In this document: positions 45,005 through 48,978 of the stretch, piece by piece
Layout of the letters: each line of letters begins with the position of its first letter
How positions within the stretch are numbered: position 1 is the stretch's first letter
Source: Roseibaca sp. Y0-43
GTDB taxonomy: Bacteria > Pseudomonadota > Alphaproteobacteria > Rhodobacterales > Rhodobacteraceae
Direction of reading: 5' to 3'
Length of the DNA: 48,978 nt
Assembly: GCF_020667835.1 (NCBI RefSeq)
Contig: NZ_JAFMPR010000012.1
Coordinates: 1-48,978, forward strand
Translations under genes and position numbers: made by a program
The notes under the pieces: generated by a model
What the model was told of the DNA's origin: nothing
The model's database searches: none
What the model saw: only the letters and a program-made list of their open reading frames with translations

Positions 45005-45609
45005 ACAGCGGCCCCTTCATTGGTGGCGATGATCGACATCCCATCCGGCAAGCATCGCAGCCGGGTCAACGACAAGGGCGCAATCTCGAATTTCAGGCCA
45101 AGCGCGGGCTGACCAAGCGCCAACCCGAGCGCCGCGCGCGCCGTGCCCGCGTGGGCCACCAGCACCAGCGGCCCCGACTGGCGCACCCGCGCCGCCAACT
45201 GGCGCAAGGCGGGATCGACCCGCGCCGCCATATCGGCAAAGCTTTCGCCACCGGGCGCGGTATAGCGGGCAAGCTTTTCCAGCGACAATGTGCCAAGATC
45301 GGGCAAATCGGCAAAGGCACAGCCCTCTGCCGCGCCGAAATCCTGCTCCCACAGGCGCGGGTCCGTGACCAGGTCACGCTTTGGAAACAGGGCTTTGGCC
45401 GTTTCGCGGCAGCGGCGCGCGGGACTGCTGACACTATCGCACCCGGCCAGAAGACTGCGCAACGGGTCAAGCCGCGCCGGCGCGGGCAGACAGGCGGCGA
45501 CATCGGTGCGCCCGCACAACCGTCCGCCATGATCTGCGGGCGCGTGCCGCAGAATAACCAGTTCATCGCGGGCGATCGGCGTCAACGATGTCTTCCCTAT
45601 CTCGATCAT
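45001..45609 (-). CDS. bluF: Histidine phosphatase family protein (BluF/CobC-like)
   Basis: A 202-residue phosphoglycerate-mutase-fold protein. The catalytic histidine lies in L-R-H-A-P-A-D, a variant of the R-H-G motif, and the second is in L-V-A-H-A-G-T-A-R. By analogy with CobC of Salmonella it may remove phosphate from alpha-ribazole phosphate or from the adenosylcobalamin phosphate intermediate. It is first in the minus-strand operon. The 15 residues before the catalytic strand are longer than usual, so an internal start is possible; the ATG used leaves only 20 bases to the divergent cobU. Confidence 0.78.
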   Translation of the reverse strand: MIEIGKTSLTPIARDELVILRHAPADHGGRLCGRTDVAACLPAPARLDPLRSLLAGCDSVSSPARRCRETAKALFPKRDLVTDPRLWEQDFGAAEGCAFADLPDLGTLSLEKLARYTAPGGESFADMAARVDPALRQLAARVRQSGPLVLVAHAGTARAALGLALGQPALGLKFEIAPLSLTRLRCLPDGMSIIATNEGAAV

Positions 45610-45629
45610 TTCTGATTTGTCACGGGATC

Positions 45630-46136
45630 ATGGGAAAGTCGATACTCATCACCGGCGGCGCACGCTCTGGCAAAAGCACCTTCGCAGAGCGGATGACGCT
45701 GGCGCTGGGGTCGTCCGCGATCTACATCGCGACCGCCGAAGCCCATGACGGGGAAATGGCACAGCGGATTGCGCAGCACCAGGCGCGGCGCGGGCCAGAA
45801 TGGCGCACCATCGCCGAACCGCTGGACCTGTGCCGCGCGCTGACGGAGAGCGACGGACAAGCACCCAGGCTGGTCGATTGCCTGACCTTGTGGCTGTCGA
45901 ACCTCATGCTGTCCGGCCGCGACCCACAGGCAGAGACCGACCGCCTTGTGACCACCCTTGCCCGGCAAAGCGCGCCCGTCATCTTCGTGACCAACGAGGT
46001 GGGCGCGGGCATCGTGCCCGACAACAAGCTTGCCCGCGATTATCGCGATGCGTCGGGCATTCTGAACCAGCGGGTCGCCACGGCCTGCGACGAATTATGG
46101 CTCTGTGTAGCGGGCCACCCGCTGAAAGTGAAATGA
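45630..46136 (+). CDS. cobU: Bifunctional adenosylcobinamide kinase/guanylyltransferase (CobU/CobP)
   Basis: A 168-residue cytosolic enzyme that phosphorylates adenosylcobinamide and activates it with GTP. Walker A is G-G-A-R-S-G-K-S-T-F (Lys15), and the guanylylated histidine lies in R-I-A-Q-H-Q-A-R-R (His50). The internal V-T-N-E-V-G-x-G-I-V-P matches the family. The ATG at 45630 is chosen because M-G-K-S-I-L-I-T-G-G starts directly at strand 1. Its stop overlaps the cobT start. Confidence 0.93.
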   Translation: MGKSILITGGARSGKSTFAERMTLALGSSAIYIATAEAHDGEMAQRIAQHQARRGPEWRTIAEPLDLCRALTESDGQAPRLVDCLTLWLSNLMLSGRDPQAETDRLVTTLARQSAPVIFVTNEVGAGIVPDNKLARDYRDASGILNQRVATACDELWLCVAGHPLKVK

Positions 46137-47155
46137 CCATGACCAATGAATTTTCCCCAACCTCTTTTGACCAGATCGCCGCGCTGGCAAGCCGATTGCC
46201 CAGCCCCGATGCCCCCGCCACGCAGGCCGCTGCCGCGCGCCAGTTGCAGCTGACAAAGCCGCCCGGATCGTTGGGGCGGCTGGAAGAGCTGGCGCTGTTC
46301 ATGGCCGGTTGGCAGGCCGCAGAAAAGCCGCGCATCGACAAGGCCCAAGCCTTGGTCTTTGCCGGCAATCACGGGATCTGCGCCCAAGGCGTGAACCCCT
46401 TCCCGCAAGAAGTGACGGCGCAGATGGTCGCTAATTTCAAGGCCGGGGGCGCGGCGATCAACCAGCTTTGCGCGGTGTCGGGGGCCGACCTGTCGGTGAT
46501 CGCACTGGATCTGGACCAACCCACCGCCGATTTCACCGAAGCGCCTGCGATGAGCGAGGCCGCTTGCCTAGAGGCCATTCGCACAGGGGCCGCCGCCGTC
46601 GACCAGACCGCTGATGTGTTGATCCTTGGCGAAATGGGCATCGGCAATTCGACCGTTGCCGCCGCGCTTGCCCATGCCGCCTTTGGTGGCGCTGCCGCCG
46701 ATTGGGTCGGCGCGGGCACCGGCGCGGATGTGCAGGGCATCGCGCACAAGGCGGGCGTCGTCGCGCGCGGCGTGGCCCGTCATGCCGGGGCCACGGGGCT
46801 AGCCAGCCTTGCAGCCCTTGGCGGGCGCGAGCAGGCCGCAATCTGTGGCGCGGTTCTGGCCGCGCGCATGGCCCGCATCCCGGTATTGCTGGACGGGTTC
46901 ATCTGCACCGCCGCCACGGCACCGCTTTTCGCGGCAAACCCCGCGTTTCTGGATCATTGCCTGATCGGCCATGCCAGCCGGGAACCTGGCCACCGCCGCC
47001 TGTGCGCCGCGATGGGCAAAGCGCCGATCCTGTCGCTGGACATGGCGCTTGGCGAGGGGTCGGGCGCGGCATTGGCACTTTCGGTGCTGCGCGGGGCCGT
47101 CGCCTGCCATAGCGGCATGGCAACCTTTGCCGAAGCGGGCGTGGCGGGCGGCTAA
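46133..47155 (+). CDS. cobT: Nicotinate-nucleotide--dimethylbenzimidazole phosphoribosyltransferase
   Basis: A 340-residue enzyme that makes alpha-ribazole phosphate from dimethylbenzimidazole and nicotinate mononucleotide. Family motifs are K-P-P-G-S-L-G-R-L-E, G-N-H-G-I-C-A-Q-G-V, G-E-M-G-I-G-N-S-T and the C-terminal L-G-E-G-S-G-A-A-L with the E-A-G-V end carrying the catalytic glutamate. The ATG at 46133 overlaps the cobU stop (ATGA); a second ATG two codons later is equally possible. It uses dimethylbenzimidazole, whose synthase bluB is not in the window. Confidence 0.94.
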   Translation: MTMTNEFSPTSFDQIAALASRLPSPDAPATQAAAARQLQLTKPPGSLGRLEELALFMAGWQAAEKPRIDKAQALVFAGNHGICAQGVNPFPQEVTAQMVANFKAGGAAINQLCAVSGADLSVIALDLDQPTADFTEAPAMSEAACLEAIRTGAAAVDQTADVLILGEMGIGNSTVAAALAHAAFGGAAADWVGAGTGADVQGIAHKAGVVARGVARHAGATGLASLAALGGREQAAICGAVLAARMARIPVLLDGFICTAATAPLFAANPAFLDHCLIGHASREPGHRRLCAAMGKAPILSLDMALGEGSGAALALSVLRGAVACHSGMATFAEAGVAGG

Positions 47156-47160
47156 CCCCG

Positions 47161-47904
47161 ATGCAGCGGCTGCACCAAATCCGGCTGGCCATGATGATGC
47201 TGACCCGGTTGCCCATGGGCCACCTGTCAGAGCCTGCGCCGACGCTTGGCGTATCGGCTTGGGCCTTTCCCCTGGTCGGGATCGTGACAGGCAGCCTGGC
47301 TTGGGCGGTGCTGCAAGGGGCGCTGGCGCTTGGGGCAAGCACCACCATCGCCGCGCTGCTGGCTCTGGCTGCACTGGCATGGGCCACGGGCGCGCTGCAC
47401 GAAGATGGGCTGGCCGATTGCGCCGATGGGCTTGGTGGCGGGCGCGATCGGGCGCATTGTCTGGACATCATGCGCGACAGTCGCATCGGCAGCTACGGGG
47501 TCGTGGCGCTTGTGCTTGTGCTGGGGCTGAAAGCTGCGGCTTTGTCCGAACTGGGCGCTCAGGCCACGCTGCTGCTGATGGTCCATGTCGGGGTTACAAG
47601 CCGGTTGATGATGCTGGGGGTTCTGGTCCGCCTTCCCCCGGCCCGCGACACTGGGCTTGGGCGCAACGCAAGCGGCGTCCCTCGCGCGGCCGTCCTGCCC
47701 GGCGTGGTTGTTGCCCTAACCTGCGCGGCCCTACTTGGTGCTGCCGGTGTCGCAGCATTGGCCTGCATGGGTCTGGCAAGTGTCGCCCTTGCCGCGATTG
47801 CCCAACGGCGCATTCAGGGACAGACCGGCGATGTGCTCGGCGCGGTTCAGACCATTTCCGAAGCCGTGGGGCTGACAGCCTTTTCGGTGCTCTTGCAGGC
47901 CTGA
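47161..47904 (+). CDS. cobS: Adenosylcobinamide-GDP ribazoletransferase (CobS/CobV)
   Basis: A 247-residue inner-membrane enzyme for the last nucleotide-loop step, joining adenosylcobinamide-GDP and alpha-ribazole. It has L-T-R-L-P-M-G-H-L near the start, the divalent-metal motif H-E-D-G-L-A-D-C-A-D-G-L-G-G, R-D-S-R-I-G-S-Y-G and several hydrophobic helices. It starts five bases after cobT and ends the plus-strand cobU-cobT-cobS run. Confidence 0.92.
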   Translation: MQRLHQIRLAMMMLTRLPMGHLSEPAPTLGVSAWAFPLVGIVTGSLAWAVLQGALALGASTTIAALLALAALAWATGALHEDGLADCADGLGGGRDRAHCLDIMRDSRIGSYGVVALVLVLGLKAAALSELGAQATLLLMVHVGVTSRLMMLGVLVRLPPARDTGLGRNASGVPRAAVLPGVVVALTCAALLGAAGVAALACMGLASVALAAIAQRRIQGQTGDVLGAVQTISEAVGLTAFSVLLQA

Positions 47905-47988
47905 GACAACGGGCTATCCCCTCGGACTAGGTTGCGCGGTATGCCAGCGCGACGGTTGAGGCGTCTTCAATCACGCCACACGCGACCG

Positions 47989-48725
47989 CTATGCAAGATC
48001 GTAACCCAGTTGCGCCTCCAGCTCTCGGTCAAGCTGCGATCGGATATAGTCCAGATTATACGGCAATCGTTCCTTGGCATGGGCACGCCGTTCTTCCCAA
48101 TCCGTGCGGTGATCGAAAATATAGGCAGGCTTCTTGTAGGGGCGCTTTGCCTGCAACCCGAATGCCGCCCCAAGCGTTGCAAGGCTGGCCTTTGGATCGG
48201 CCAGAAAGGCCTCGTGGCGCAGGATCGCCACATTGACACCGCGTTGCAGCAGCCCCAGCCAGCAGCGCGTCTTTATGGTCCGCATTTCGAACAGGTTTCG
48301 ATAGGGCCGCCCCTCGATCACATGACGGTCGGCCTGCAAGACCTGGTTCAGGTGCAGCTTGCGGTCCAGCCCATGCGGTTTGGGTGCATTCATGACCGAA
48401 AGCCAAGGCGCGCGGATGAAGCCATCGAATTGAGCGCCCGCATATCCGGGACAACATGATAGGGCTTAGCATACATGCTGACACACCAGTCGAACGGATC
48501 GCGTAACGAGACCACGAACAGCGTCCGGGCACCGGCCGACAAAAAACCGGGCGCACCGTGTTTCCAGCCATAATCCGTGCCGAGCGCCAAGCCATAGACC
48601 TGACGAATAACCTTCTTGGTCACGTTCGTACCAGAAGAGCGCTCTCAGAAGACGACAAGTTCCTCTATCGGATCAGAGGTGGTGCGATGGCAAAGGATGC
48701 CATCGGATTTCAAAACACAGGTCAT
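47989..48725 (-). pseudogene. Decayed sulfotransferase-like P-loop gene
   Basis: A single gene can be followed on the minus strand from an ATG at 48725 to a stop at 47989, but it carries two lesions. At 48647-48645 a TGA interrupts the sequence E-L-V-V-F-stop-E-R-S-S-G-T-N, where the P-loop of this sulfotransferase-like group should read F-G-E-R-S-S-G-T-N, so a GGA to TGA change fits. Around 48430-48434 the frame changes: V-V-P-D-M-R-A-L continues in another frame as Q-F-D-G-F-I-R-A-P-W, and one missing C restores it. The middle has S-L-R-D-P-F-D-W-C, the nucleotide-binding strand. The rest is well preserved, so inactivation is recent. Intact relatives are probable sulfotransferases, but substrate and exact family are inferred. 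Confidence 0.7.
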
Positions 48726-48883
48726 TCAATTTACACTGGGGGGATTATAAAATATTTTTAGTGCATGAGCTTTTTAAGCTGCTGTAAGAAGGGCGGCTCC
48801 GCAAGGGTGAACATCATGCAGAAGCCTGGATCGCAATGCGATGCGCGGGCGTTGCGTAATATTTTGTAATGATATGTATAATC

Positions 48884-48960
<77 letters not shown>

Positions 48961-48978
48961 TTGGTTGTTTAGAGTTTT

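Noticed and set aside
48056-48595. A 179-codon minus-strand frame through the sulfotransferase-like region
   Set aside because: It is a shadow in the third frame, without the P-loop or the S-L-R-D-P strand that the interrupted gene shows.

Overview
The window is GC-rich alphaproteobacterial chromosome, most consistent with the family Rhodobacteraceae. The reasons are the blu-type cobalamin operon order (bluF-bluE-cbiB-cobD homologues), the FAD monooxygenase/DUF2783 pair, the hisC-tyrA pair, and an initiator tRNA lying at the edge as it does downstream of 5S rRNA in Rhodobacter rRNA operons. I cannot name the genus from sequence alone. No stretch longer than 300 bases is without a gene.

Left part (1-16320), housekeeping and accessory metabolism. 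A minus-strand hisC-tyrA-extensin-like lipoprotein operon is followed by a DMT exporter, a YgfZ-type folate-binding protein, a pirin, a small one-TM protein and an HNH protein. Then come a SnoaL/CaMKII-association-like protein convergent with a SulP transporter, a hypothetical protein, a leucyl aminopeptidase coupled to an NlpC/P60 peptidase, the helicase hrpB, and an FAD monooxygenase coupled to a DUF2783 protein.

Centre (16474-33741), the most unusual region: eight closely spaced or overlapping plus-strand genes that look like one transcription unit. They are a BY-kinase-like ATPase lacking the Walker A lysine, a Wzz-type chain-length protein, an O-antigen-ligase/Wzy-type membrane protein, a type I PKS (KS-AT-KR-DH-ACP-TE), a GIY-YIG/DUF4357 protein, a family 2 glycosyltransferase, an NRPS (formyltransferase - C-like remnant - adenylation domain with an embedded luciferase-type monooxygenase - carrier) and a Sfp-type phosphopantetheinyl transferase. 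Read by domain logic, the NRPS is an initiation module and the PKS a terminating module with its own thioesterase. This gives a minimal two-module assembly line embedded in polysaccharide machinery. The GIY-YIG gene sits between perfect 18-bp direct repeats, as if inserted seamlessly at a translationally coupled gene junction.

Right part (33742-48978). A small secreted protein, an alpha/beta hydrolase with a membrane C-terminus, trigger factor, an RTX-type protein, rpsO, meaB, rpmB (with a leader able to form alternative hairpins) and tRNA-Arg lead into late cobalamin synthesis: cobQ, then bluF-bluE-cbiB-cobD on the minus strand and cobU-cobT-cobS on the plus strand. The window closes with a decayed sulfotransferase-like pseudogene and tRNA-fMet on the minus strand. 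An rRNA operon probably lies just outside the right edge.
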